Under the pieces are notes generated by a model, which was given only the letters and a program-made list of their open reading frames with translations, did no database searches and had not been told where the DNA came from. Below are positions 55,055 through 63,800 of a stretch of 64,000 nt of DNA, in pieces. Within the stretch, counting starts at the first letter, position 1. Each line of letters starts with the position of its first letter. Origin of the DNA: Paenibacillus sp. PL2-23. Its GTDB lineage: Bacteria; Bacillota; Bacilli; Paenibacillales; Paenibacillaceae. The translations under genes were made by a program, and so were the position numbers. The stretch covers positions 4,757,001 to 4,821,000 of the forward strand of contig NZ_CP162129.1 of assembly GCF_040834005.1 (NCBI RefSeq). Reading direction: 5' to 3'.

Positions 55055-55122
55055 GAATGTTCTCTCCTTGTTGAATGTTAGATATAACGCTTTGTCACTT
55101 TAAAGCTATGCCTCTTCACATT

Positions 55123-55872
55123 CTAAACGGTTCTGAGCAGTTGCTCAAGCCCATCGGCCGGATTTGCCTGCGGAAAATATTCGAGCCCTACATACCCGTC
55201 ATAGCCGGACTCCCGAATCGCGGCAAAGATGGCGTCATAATCCATCTCCCCGATATGAAGCTCGTGGCGCCCCGGATATCCCGCAGCGTGGAAATGGCCG
55301 ATGCTTCCGCCCCCCTCGAGAATATCCGGAATAACCTCGCCCTCCGTAATGTACTGATGATAGATGTCGAACAGGAGCTTAACAGCTGGCTCGTTGACTT
55401 CCCGAATGATGGAGAAGGCCTCGTCCGAGCGGTATAGGAAATACCCCGGATGATTGACCTTAATATTAAGCGGCTCAAGCAGCAAGATCATGCCGGCTTC
55501 CGCCACAAGCGGCGCTGCCGCCTTCAAGCCTTCCACCACGGAGCGGTGCTGCACCTCTCTCGGCACATTCATCTCATTGCCCGTCGTCGTCAGAATACGG
55601 CTGCAGCCCAGGCTTCTCGCCACCTCAATCGTCTCCACAATTCCTGCCAGGTACTGCTCTCTCTGAGCGGGATCCACCAGGTTGTTATGCTTGGCCAGAA
55701 GCGTCGTAAGCGTCATACCCAGCTCGTCCTTCGTGCGACGAATGGCTTCCAGGTCCTTGTCCGTCCACGACCAGAACTCGAACGCCACCCCTCCGGCTTG
55801 ATGAAGGGCACGAATCGCTTCAGCCGAGGGCTGCTTGTTGTACAAGGCGTCTATACATACGGAAAATTTCAT
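55123..55872 (-). CDS. Hydroxypyruvate isomerase-like TIM-barrel protein
   Basis: 249 residues, xylose isomerase-like TIM barrel (Hyi / sugar phosphate isomerase-epimerase group). Metal-site motifs: LLLEPLNIKVNHPGYFL with the first metal Glu, LFDIYHQYITEG, HFHAAGYPGRHE, and GYVGLEYFPQ near the end. HPI-like proteins isomerise hydroxypyruvate or related C3-C6 sugars. AGGAGG lies 7 nt before the ATG at 55872; a longer frame upstream lacks support. It may form an operon with the CE7 esterase. Confidence 0.85.
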   Translation of the reverse strand: MKFSVCIDALYNKQPSAEAIRALHQAGGVAFEFWSWTDKDLEAIRRTKDELGMTLTTLLAKHNNLVDPAQREQYLAGIVETIEVARSLGCSRILTTTGNEMNVPREVQHRSVVEGLKAAAPLVAEAGMILLLEPLNIKVNHPGYFLYRSDEAFSIIREVNEPAVKLLFDIYHQYITEGEVIPDILEGGGSIGHFHAAGYPGRHELHIGEMDYDAIFAAIRESGYDGYVGLEYFPQANPADGLEQLLRTV

Positions 55873-55968
55873 TGTTATCCTCCTGTCGTAGGGCATCACC
55901 CGCGTTAATCTCTACAGTAACAGTCAACAACGACTATGACAATCTTTAATATAGGGGCGTTTGCCGGC

Positions 55969-56018
55969 AAAAAAGCCAGGCCCAAGGAGAATCTAAGATC
56001 CGCCTCGACGCCTGGCTC
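55969..56018 (-). terminator. Terminator of the SleB-like gene
   Basis: Minus strand AGCCAGGC pairs with GCCTGGCT across a 29-nt loop and runs into TTTTTTGCC. It lies about 30 bp after the stop at 56045. Confidence 0.85.
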
Positions 56019-56044
56019 TTGCTGTCTATCTTCGAACGATCCGC

Positions 56045-57043
56045 TTACTTGGCAAAGCTGTGATGCCCGATCGTCACCACAACGTCCAAACTTTTGAAGA
56101 AGGAGCTTTTCGACACCTTTGGGTTGAAAAAATAAACGGCATTCTGCACATTGTTTTTACCATTCAATGCGTCCTTAGCCGCTCTCAGCACGCTGGCGTT
56201 CGGCTTGCTTTTGTCCAGCAGACCGTTATGAGCGGGTGGAAATTGCTTGCCGGAGTAGATGACGCCCTTGATCGTGCCCGGGAATCGGGCGTCCTTCATG
56301 CGATTCAGAATGACATTCGCTACGCCAAGCTGCCCCTCGTACGACTCGTTCCCCGCCTCAACCTGTGTGATCTTGGCTAGAAGCCAATAGTCCTCTTCCG
56401 TAAAAGCTTTGGCCGGTCTCGACAATACGGACGGGATGACGACTCGCACCTTCGCGCCGACCTGGAGCTCGGCTCCGGCATCCAGCTCGTTGCGAGCCAG
56501 CAAGGCCGCACTGCTGCTGCCTGTCTCCACGCTAATATCCGCGAGTCCGTATCCTTCCGTTACGACAGCCGCCTCAACGGTCGTGAGCTCCGCTGTATTC
56601 TCGGCGTCGTTCCACTTCACCTTCGCATGCAGCAGCTCTGCCGCATCCCTCAGCGGAATATAAATTCTCCCCTCCGCAATAAAGGGCGGCTCCGTCAGCA
56701 AGTACCGGCCTTCGTTAAAGTATACGACCGGAACCTCGTCCCCAAAAACAACCTTATCTCCTAGCTTCGTATGTAGCGTCGCTTCTTGCGTTGCGGCGTT
56801 CCAGGTTATCTTCGCGCCGAACAACTCGGCGACTCTAGCCGCAGGCAGGAACAGCCTGCCATCAAGCTTTCTAATGGGGTCGGCCAGCTTCAAGGCCTCG
56901 CCATCAAGCTTAATCGTGACGTCTGTCGCCACCGCCGCCTCGCCTTGCGCGGCCAATGCCGATAACGGCATGATGCTAAGCAGGAGCATCGCCCAAATCG
57001 CGATGATGAAGCGCCTGCCGCTTCGCTTGTATCCTCTGTCCAT
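56045..57043 (-). CDS. Secreted SleB-type cell wall hydrolase with copper amine oxidase N-like domains
   Basis: 332 residues. Signal peptide about 1-32. Two copper-amine-oxidase-N-like beta-domains follow (about 40-95, LPAARVAELFGAKITWN; about 100-155, IPLRDAAELLHAKVKWN), common wall-associated modules in Paenibacillus. The C-terminal hydrolase_2 domain (about 215-332) has Glu229 in ITQVEAGNESYEGQLGVANVILNR, the catalytic Glu of SleB/CwlJ lytic enzymes that act on spore cortex peptidoglycan. Ends NAVYFFNPKVS, VVTIGHHSFAK. The pairing of these domains suggests a wall or germination role; SleB proper usually has a peptidoglycan-binding domain instead. Confidence 0.88.
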   Translation of the reverse strand: MDRGYKRSGRRFIIAIWAMLLLSIMPLSALAAQGEAAVATDVTIKLDGEALKLADPIRKLDGRLFLPAARVAELFGAKITWNAATQEATLHTKLGDKVVFGDEVPVVYFNEGRYLLTEPPFIAEGRIYIPLRDAAELLHAKVKWNDAENTAELTTVEAAVVTEGYGLADISVETGSSSAALLARNELDAGAELQVGAKVRVVIPSVLSRPAKAFTEEDYWLLAKITQVEAGNESYEGQLGVANVILNRMKDARFPGTIKGVIYSGKQFPPAHNGLLDKSKPNASVLRAAKDALNGKNNVQNAVYFFNPKVSKSSFFKSLDVVVTIGHHSFAK

Positions 57044-57193
57044 GACTACCTCCCGTTAATTGGAATGTTACCGGTCTTTCGTCATCCGAGCTCTGGCAAA
57101 ATTATAACACGGTCAAATCGAGAAAAGGATTAACCTTTTCACAGAATTCGGGACAAGGAGGCGTATTCCGCTCACCAGTCAGACCGTTCAACC

Positions 57194-57224
57194 ATAAAAA
57201 GCAGGCCGCTGGGGCGGCCTGCTT
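57194..57224 (-). terminator. Terminator of the APH-like kinase gene
   Basis: Minus strand AAGCAGGCCGC-CCCA-GCGGCCTGCTT followed by TTTAT. A perfect, GC-rich stem 35 nt after the stop at 57259. Confidence 0.93.
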
Positions 57225-57258
57225 CAGGTGAATTTGTGAGGTTGTCGCAGGATAATTC

Positions 57259-58170
57259 CTAATCCAGAAGCTTGGCAAAGCGCTCCGTCATATGGATGCC
57301 TCTATGCCAATCATTCCCTACGTCTTCTATAGTCCAGCAGGCTTCAAGCACACCACGAGCTACGCCCCACATTGCAATTCGGAGTGGGTCAAGTTCTAGC
57401 CGATCTGCTATTATCGCCATTCGATTCCGCAACACCTGCTCGCTATCACCGCCACGATCCTCATAGTTCAATAGAAACTGAATAACATCGAAGTGGATAT
57501 CGCCAACTAGACCTTTCGGATCAATAACAACCCATTGCTCATCGCCATGGCGAAGTATGTTTTCATGATGCAGATCACCATGCAGCAGAGTAGATTCTTT
57601 TGTCGTCGCGATGAGATAAGCCAGGCATTCCTCGGCATTTTCCACCCAGCTTTCCGGCAGGGGACCGGTAATGTGTACGTCGCTGAATCGCTCGCGGTAT
57701 CGCTCAATTGCTCCAAAGTGCTGCTTCATGGACGGATACTGACTATTGGAAGGTGTTGAATGATGAAGGCGGCGAAATACTTGGCAAAAGATTTGGGTGG
57801 CAAACACGTCATCCTCTATTGTAGATAACGGCAGACCTGGGTCAGCCCCCTCCAGCAGGACTGCGCCACATTTTTCATCTGCATCAAGCACCTTAATCGC
57901 TCCACGACCCTCAAAAGCGCGAAGCACACTAATCTCTCTTGAAAGCTCGTCCTTCATGAAGGACGATTTAAAGACAGCGGGACTACCATCGCCGCGCTTT
58001 CCTCGGAGGACAAAGTTATAAGTTAATCGTGGATATGGCGCTTCCGGGTAAAAATCGAATCTTCTTGCAAAGTCGGACATTAACTCTGGCAGCGCACCAG
58101 CCCAGGCGACACCTTGCTCACCGTGGAGTTCTTGCATTCTATCTAAAAATGAATCTGGAATCACAATCAT
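57259..58170 (-). CDS. Aminoglycoside phosphotransferase-fold kinase (APH(6)/hydroxyurea kinase-like)
   Basis: 303 residues, APH-type kinase. Brenner motif LLHGDLHHENIL with catalytic Asp199, then VIDPKGLVGDIHFD holding the metal-binding Asp. The ATP-lobe region is YNFVLRGKRGDGSPAVFK, with Lys68. The stretch VLLEGADPGLPLS resembles the streptomycin 6-kinase / hydroxyurea kinase group. It could confer aminoglycoside resistance or phosphorylate a cell metabolite; chromosomal members often have no resistance phenotype. Monocistronic, with its own strong terminator. The repeat array at 58.4 kb lies upstream. Confidence 0.85.
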   Translation of the reverse strand: MIVIPDSFLDRMQELHGEQGVAWAGALPELMSDFARRFDFYPEAPYPRLTYNFVLRGKRGDGSPAVFKSSFMKDELSREISVLRAFEGRGAIKVLDADEKCGAVLLEGADPGLPLSTIEDDVFATQIFCQVFRRLHHSTPSNSQYPSMKQHFGAIERYRERFSDVHITGPLPESWVENAEECLAYLIATTKESTLLHGDLHHENILRHGDEQWVVIDPKGLVGDIHFDVIQFLLNYEDRGGDSEQVLRNRMAIIADRLELDPLRIAMWGVARGVLEACWTIEDVGNDWHRGIHMTERFAKLLD

Positions 58171-58196
58171 AATCGCAGTTGCTCCTTCCGGTGAAG

Positions 58197-58375
58197 TCGT
58201 TCAGACACCCGTCGCAACAACGATCTCTCATGTCGCTATCGCGCGCCAACAGGCCTCAACTGGCACATTAACGACTCCGCGTGTCGTTGATACACGATGT
58301 TAATGCTACTCCAAAGCAGCAGCGATTACTGGTGTCGTTATCGAGTGACTTTGCTGCAATTGCGAAATTTGTTGC
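58197..58375. repeat. Diverged copies related to the 102-bp repeat
   Basis: GGTGTCGTTATCGAG at 58331-58345, preceded by CAGCAGCGATTAC, matches the 102-bp unit core GCGATTCCACGTGTCGTTATCGAG apart from four changes. Nearby GCGTGTCGTTGATAC (58279 onward) and CATGTCGCTATCGCGC (about 58230) are further degenerate forms. They directly abut the 51-bp array. I see no gene in 58171-58872. Confidence 0.55.
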
Positions 58376-58392
58376 GGACGGAGCAGGGTTTG

Positions 58393-58728
58393 AGCATTTA
58401 GACGTGCCAGGAACGTCTATTCCTGCGGATGGAGCTGAGTTTGTGCATTTAGACGTGCCAGAAACGTCTACTTCTGCGGACGGAGCCGGGTTTGTGCATT
58501 TAGACGTGCCAGGAACGTCTATTTCTGCGGATGAAGCTGAGTTTGGGCATTTAGACGTGCCAGGAACGTCTATTCTGCGAATGGAGCTGAGTTTGTGCAT
58601 TTAGATGTGCCAGGAACGTCTATTCCTGCGGATGGAGCTGAGTTTGGGCATTTAGACGTGCCAGGAACGTCTATTCCTGCGGATGGAGCTGAGTTTGGGC
58701 ATTTAGACGTGCCAGGAACGTCTATTGG
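58393..58728. repeat. 51-bp repeat array with TAGACGT hairpins, seven copies
   Basis: Hairpin cores TAGACGTGCCAGGAACGTCTA begin at 58399, 58450, 58501, 58552, 58602, 58653 and 58704. Steps are 51 bp except one of 50, caused by a single-base deletion. Spacers read TTCCTGCGGATGGAGCTGAG with small changes; one core has TAGATGT. The core GACGTGCCAGGAACGTCT translates to DVPGTS in one frame on each strand, so both strands show repetitive open frames that I do not call as genes. Confidence 0.93.
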
Positions 58729-58872
58729 CGCCGAAGTCGGCGCTGGTCCTTCGACGGCGCAGGGGCCGGCCCGGCGCCGGCTCCTTCACCGCCCTCGGGC
58801 CGGCCTCGACGCCAGCCCAGGCGGCAGCGGCAGCGCCAGCCTCAGCCTGCCGCCCGGGCTGGCGGCACGCGT

Positions 58873-59118
58873 TTACGACTTGTCCAGGTTGTCGCCGGAG
58901 GACCCGGAGGCCGGACCTGGACCCTTCTTGGCGCCGAAGTAGTCTCGGCGCGAGCCATCGCGGTACGGCGTGCCTCCGATGATCGCAAGCGCGATAACAC
59001 TTAGGCACAGACCCAGGCCGAACCACAGCAGGGGGCTGCGACCGCGCCGTGAGGCCATAAACGCGCAGCAGCATGCTATAACTAACATTGGAATGATTAG
59101 TTCCCATATTGAATTCAT
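58873..59118 (-). CDS. Small membrane protein, unknown function
   Basis: 81 residues. Two membrane segments, about 5-22 (WELIIPMLVIACCCAFMA) and 30-48 (LLWFGLGLCLSVIALAIIG), separated by a basic SRRGR loop, then a hydrophilic, Gly/Ser/Asp-rich tail of about 33 residues. The ATG is preceded by AAGGAGCG. The layout resembles small phage-shock or YtxH-like helper proteins only in general terms; I do not recognise a family. It is downstream of the collar-domain genes with a hairpin between. Confidence 0.65.
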   Translation of the reverse strand: MNSIWELIIPMLVIACCCAFMASRRGRSPLLWFGLGLCLSVIALAIIGGTPYRDGSRRDYFGAKKGPGPASGSSGDNLDKS

Positions 59119-59187
59119 TACGGAATCGCTCCTTCATCGTCATCATCATCTACCAATTATACCACGACAGATTGGAGTCCAATAGCA

Positions 59188-59219
59188 AGGACGGCATCCG
59201 ATGTTATCGAATGCCGTCC
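59188..59219 (-). terminator. Hairpin after the collar-domain operon
   Basis: Arms GGACGGCAT and ATGCCGTCC with a 14-nt loop, 15 nt past the stop at 59234. The minus-strand tail is only mildly T-rich (CCTTGCTATT), so it may be a weak terminator or 3' stabiliser. Confidence 0.5.
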
Positions 59220-59233
59220 CGTCCATGCATAAG

Positions 59234-59755
59234 TTATGGTCTTTGAGGATAGATGCCTTGCAAGGCGATGATATAATTGACGCCCAGATACGGCTGCATA
59301 TTATTATGCGGCTGACTGCCGCCCGTCGGAGATAACGCTCCCGGATTCATCGCCGCATCGGGTGCCGTCCCATAGACGGGATACGCGCCGCGACCTTGCA
59401 CGATGCCAGCCCAGACGGCATTTTCCGGGGAGCCGCTGCTGCCAGAGGTTGCATATTGGGGCACATGGGTATGCGCCGGCATCTCCGCAGGCTGCAGCGT
59501 CACATTCGGAGCACCCCCTGCTTCGCCTAATGCGTGGTGGCTAAGTCCAGCTCCCTGACCCTGCTGCATGGGCGCCCTTCCCCTCAAATCCGGAAGAGCG
59601 AAGGTTGTTCTGCCATCTCCGCCATACGTTGTGCCTAATAAGGAAAACAAAGCCGTATTCTGCGCAATAGCGATCAGCTGGCCATCGCACTTGGCCCAGC
59701 CCTTCGGTGCAAAATTTCCGGAAACCATTCGAATCTCGCCCACAAACGCTTCCAT
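59234..59755 (-). CDS. Phage tail collar-domain protein (MdpB/microcystin-dependent protein family), copy 3
   Basis: 173 residues. Starts with EAFVGEIRMVSGNFAPKGWAKC, the conserved opening of the family, then GTTYGGDGRTTFALPDLRGRAP, the collar motif, a His-rich middle (MPAHTHVPQY), and PHNNMQPYLGVNYIIALQGIYPQ at the end. It closely resembles its two neighbours. Short tail-collar proteins of this kind are found outside phages next to surface-protein genes; the function is unclear, possibly a trimeric cell-surface or injection-fibre-like part. Last of four same-strand genes, 19 nt after copy 2. Confidence 0.9.
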   Translation of the reverse strand: MEAFVGEIRMVSGNFAPKGWAKCDGQLIAIAQNTALFSLLGTTYGGDGRTTFALPDLRGRAPMQQGQGAGLSHHALGEAGGAPNVTLQPAEMPAHTHVPQYATSGSSGSPENAVWAGIVQGRGAYPVYGTAPDAAMNPGALSPTGGSQPHNNMQPYLGVNYIIALQGIYPQRP

Positions 59756-59774
59756 TGTTCAGCCTCACTTTCTC

Positions 59775-60275
59775 CTAATTATGCGTCGGGAAAAGCCCCA
59801 CCACGCAGATGCAATAGTTCATGGCCAAATATGGCTGCATATTGCTGTGCAGCTGGCTTCCGCCTGCAATACCGATCGCGTCGGCTCGCAATGTCGTGTT
59901 CGCTTCAGGTGAGAAGACAGGTGTGCCATTGCCTGCCCTGCTCCAAACATTGTTGAAGGGAGTATACTGAGTGGAAGCCACATCGCTGGCCGATACAGTA
60001 TGTGTGTGACTCGGTATTTCGTTCATAGTCAGCGCATGCGTCTCCTCCCCTCCCCTTTGGCCCCATTCGATTCCTTTGCCGGCATGCACCGGTGCCCGCC
60101 CCCTCAAGTCAGGCAATGCGAAGGTCGTTCTTCCGTCTCCGCCATACGTTGTTCCCAGCAAGGAGAACAACGCCTGATTCTGACTGATAGCCAGCAGCTG
60201 CCCTTGGCACGGCAGCCAATTTTTTGGTGTGAAGGCGAAGCCAAACAGCTTTATTTCTCCGATATAGGATTCCAT
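59775..60275 (-). CDS. Phage tail collar-domain protein (MdpB family), copy 2
   Basis: 166 residues from the ATG at 60275, whose AGGAGG lies 11 nt upstream and includes the stop codon of copy 1; the GTG four codons upstream sits on that site. Conserved opening MESYIGEIKLFGFAFTPKNW, collar motif GTTYGGDGRTTFALPDLRGRAPV, then IPSHTHTVSASD and SNMQPYLAMNYCICVVGLFP. The collar segment is almost identical to copy 3. Translational coupling within the operon is likely. Confidence 0.9.
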   Translation of the reverse strand: MESYIGEIKLFGFAFTPKNWLPCQGQLLAISQNQALFSLLGTTYGGDGRTTFALPDLRGRAPVHAGKGIEWGQRGGEETHALTMNEIPSHTHTVSASDVASTQYTPFNNVWSRAGNGTPVFSPEANTTLRADAIGIAGGSQLHSNMQPYLAMNYCICVVGLFPTHN

Positions 60276-60290
60276 CTTCTGAAGCACCTC

Positions 60291-60809
60291 CTAATTGGAC
60301 TGAGGATAAATGCCTGTGGTCGCAATAATAAAGTTAAGCGCCAAATATGGCATCATGTTGTCATGCGGCTGGCCGCCGCCTGCACCTGATAAGGCTTGTG
60401 GATTCATATTGCCTGCCGCCGGGCTAGTGGAATACGTATTTTGCGTGGCATCGCCCGCCCAATAAGCGCCTGCAGGCCCTGCAGCGGTACCCGCAAGAGA
60501 ATGAGCATGAGCCGTGTGCGTGTGCTGAGGAAGCTGGTTCTGCGTAAGCTCTACCTTCTCCGTCCCCGCCATCGCGCCCAATGGAAAATGTGTGCCGGAC
60601 GTTGGCGCAACGCCTTGGCCTATGGGTAGACGACCAGTCAGATTCGGCACAGCGAATGTGGACAAGCCATCTCCGCCATAAATGTTGCCAAGCAGCGAAA
60701 ACAACTCCTCATACTGCGAAATTGGAAGCAGGGCACCATTGCACAGCACCCAGCCCTCCGGAGCAAAGTTGCCTGCGAACATACGAATTTCTCCTACATA
60801 TTGATCCAT
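60291..60809 (-). CDS. Phage tail collar-domain protein (MdpB family), copy 1
   Basis: 172 residues. Opening MDQYVGEIRMFAGNFAPEGW, then YEELFSLLGNIYGGDGLSTF and AVPNLTGRLPIGQG (collar), LPQHTHTAHAHSLAG, and DNMMPYLALNFIIATTGIYPQ. It is the most diverged of the three. It starts 30 nt after the stop of the large SLH protein, so the four genes look like one operon, linking the collar proteins to the cell surface. Confidence 0.9.
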   Translation of the reverse strand: MDQYVGEIRMFAGNFAPEGWVLCNGALLPISQYEELFSLLGNIYGGDGLSTFAVPNLTGRLPIGQGVAPTSGTHFPLGAMAGTEKVELTQNQLPQHTHTAHAHSLAGTAAGPAGAYWAGDATQNTYSTSPAAGNMNPQALSGAGGGQPHDNMMPYLALNFIIATTGIYPQSN

Positions 60810-60839
60810 CCCCGCAATCCCCTTCCTTTAGAACAGAAA

Positions 60840-63800
60840 TTAATTCATAAACTGGCCAGCCTGCAAAAGCTTGACGACTACGGAGGCCAGCTGCTCTCTC
60901 GTCATTGGCGCGCCCGGCAGCAGCTCGCTGCCGTTGCCGTTCACAATGCCTAGCAGTATCGTGAATGAAGCAGCCTTGGCCGACCAGTCCTGCAGATCGC
61001 CTTGGTCCTTGAACGCTGCCAGTGCAGCTGCCTGCTCCTCCTCCGTATAGGCAGGCTGCAGCTCCATTAACCGGAACGCGCGGGCTAGAATGACCATCGC
61101 TTCCTCACGCGTGATTTGCTCGTCAGGGCGGAAGGTGTGATCCTCATACCCGTTAATTAATCCAAATGCCTGAGCGGCCGCTACGGAATCGGAGTACCAG
61201 GCATCGCCTTCTATATCGCGGAACGTGCCTGCGCGATCCACGTTATACAGCCCAAGCGCTCCTGTCAGAATCGACGCAAATTCCGCCCGGGTTACGCTTC
61301 GTTCAGGTGTGAACTTGCCCCCGCCCGTTCCTTGGACGACAAGGCGTGAAGCCAGCTCATCGATGAATGGCTTACCCCAGCCAGCCACATCCTGGAAGGA
61401 GGTCTCATAAGCGATCAACATAAACACGCCTCCCGCAAAGCTGTGCACCCTCATCTGAAGCTGGCCGTCCCGGTATTCCATCCTTGTCGGCACATGAACA
61501 ACCTGGTCATTCGGCAGCAGCAGAACAGCTGTTGTCGGCCTCTGTCCCTTCAGCGCCTCGTCTCCATACGTCACCGTCAAATAACCCTTCACACTATTTA
61601 GCTTCGTTCTGCCCTCGGCGCTCTGCCTGTATAGCTGGTAAACCATTGGATTTCCAAGCAAAGCAAACTCCTTATCCTTCGCTATGCGGTCCAGCTTGCC
61701 AGCCGTCGCCTCATCCGCCCTCTTGATCTCCAGCACGAGCTTGGAGTCTCCTGCGCTCCAGCCGCTCAGCAGCTCGTCGATTGCGTGGGAGGATAAACCG
61801 AGCCTTACACTGCCCATATGAACGATAAGCGTCTTGGCTCCTTCATCCAGCAGCTCCAGCAGCCTCTCATCAACGCCAAGCTCCGCGCTGTCTATCTTGT
61901 CGCCAAGCTCTATCACAATGACCTCATCCGTAGATTTCCCAATCACGTCAGACAGACGATCACCATCCAGCGTAATAACAATGACCTCACGCCCGTCACG
62001 AAGCTCGCTTGTGGCATCGACGCCCGGAACCCCGGATAAGCCTTCAAGGGTTACGACAGGCTTTGGCGGAGGCGGAGCAATGATAACAATCGGCGCATGA
62101 TTCACAATAGTCACCACAGCGGGTGGAGAATCATCCGTCCCATCATTCGCCTTATACGTAAACGTCACGCTGGAATAGTGGCCCGGCTCCGGTGTGTAAC
62201 GGAACTGCCCTGTTGCCGTATCGAGCGTTATCGTTCCTTTTGAGGGGGAATCCACAGTCGCATACGTTAGAGCATCGGACTCCACGTCGACCGCCTGAAG
62301 CTGGCCGTCAACAGGCTGCCCGCTATAAGTCGTGAACTGCAGCTCTTCGGCAGACGGCACATCATTCACCGAAGACACGGTAAGGTCCATATCGGCTGAG
62401 GAGGCGGCTGCCAGCCCGTCGGCGGCTGCCGTCCATTCGAAGGATGTGGTTCCGAACCAATGCGCAGCCGGCACAAATTGCAGCTTAGCCAGATCGGCAG
62501 GCACAAGCTTGTCGCCGGCTGCTACCATTGCGCCATCCAGCTGCAGATTTCCATTTGACGGAAGCGACAGAATGGTAATGGCATCTACCGGAATGCCATC
62601 GGCATTGGCATAGATGAAATCGGCCGTCTCGAAATCAATGAGTTGGTCCTCCATGCCCGTCACGCTGCTATTTGATGCAGTTGGAATGGAGCGATAGAGA
62701 ATGGAGTCGCTAATGGCTGCCGCATTCACATTGCCGGCTTGGTCCTTAAGCTCCATATATACTGTTTTGGCTCCATAGCCAGGGGAAAGTGCCCAGCTCC
62801 GCGATGAAGCAGCCGCCTCCCATGCCCCCCATGATACACCGTCATTCGAGAGCCGCAGCTCCAGGTCCGTCGCGTCTGCAAAGGAGATATTCAGCATGAC
62901 GTCCAGGCTTGTCGAAGCTGCTGCCCCGTCATGAATAGTGAGGCTCCCTGTGGGGGCCGTCCGATCGATGGTAAATGCCATTAATGCTTCATTGCCATAA
63001 TCATCAATGACCCGAAGGGAATAGTGTCCATCAGCCGACACGATGGTTCCGCTGGTGAATGGCTCCCCGTTCAATGTCGCTGTCAGCACGGAGTCAGGAT
63101 TGGCATCCCAGTAGGCCGGCGTTACCGCTGTGCCGTAGAACAAGCCATTCGTTACGCCGCTTATAACAGGAGGCGTTGCATCGATGCTGAATGACATCGC
63201 CGTCGTGTTGCCCGCCGAGTCGATGACGTTCAGCGAATAGCTGTTATCCGCCGATATCGTCCCTCCGCTTGCAAAGGGCGTACCGTTAAGCGTTGCGGAG
63301 CCTTCATTAAAGGTGACGGTAACGGGTGTATTTCGTTTGTCCCCATGGTTAACGCCGCTAATGATTGGACTCACCGTATCCAGCTCAATGGTATCCGACC
63401 AGTTGCTGATGTTGCCCGCTGAGTCGCGCAGCTGCATATACACCGTCTTCAAGCCGTCTCCCTCGGTCAACTGCCAGCTGGGCGATGGCTCCACAGCGGT
63501 CCAATCATCCTCCGTCCATCCGGAGCCCGTGTTCGACAATCGCATGGCTGCCGCATCGGCAGGCACAATTGTGAGTGTAACGTTTCGGGAGCTCGTAGCC
63601 TCCATACCGCCCTGAATCGTAATACTGGCCGGCTGTGGAGCCACCGTATCAAGTATTATGGAGTGGGAATACGAAGACACATTCCCTGCAGCGTCTCTGA
63701 TGTCCAGGTGCACTACCTTACCGCCGTCACCATCCGAGAGTGTCCAGCCCCGCATAGCGGCTGCCGGCTCCCACGCTGCGACTGCCAGCTCTCCGGCTGA

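Noticed and set aside
58268..58942. Open frames on both strands reading DVPGTS repeats
   Set aside because: The near-palindromic 51-bp unit gives the same peptide on both strands. There is no start signal and one copy has a 1-bp deletion that shifts the frame.
59234..60809. Prophage
   Set aside because: Collar-domain proteins alone do not make a prophage; no capsid, portal, tail tube, integrase or lysis gene is visible.
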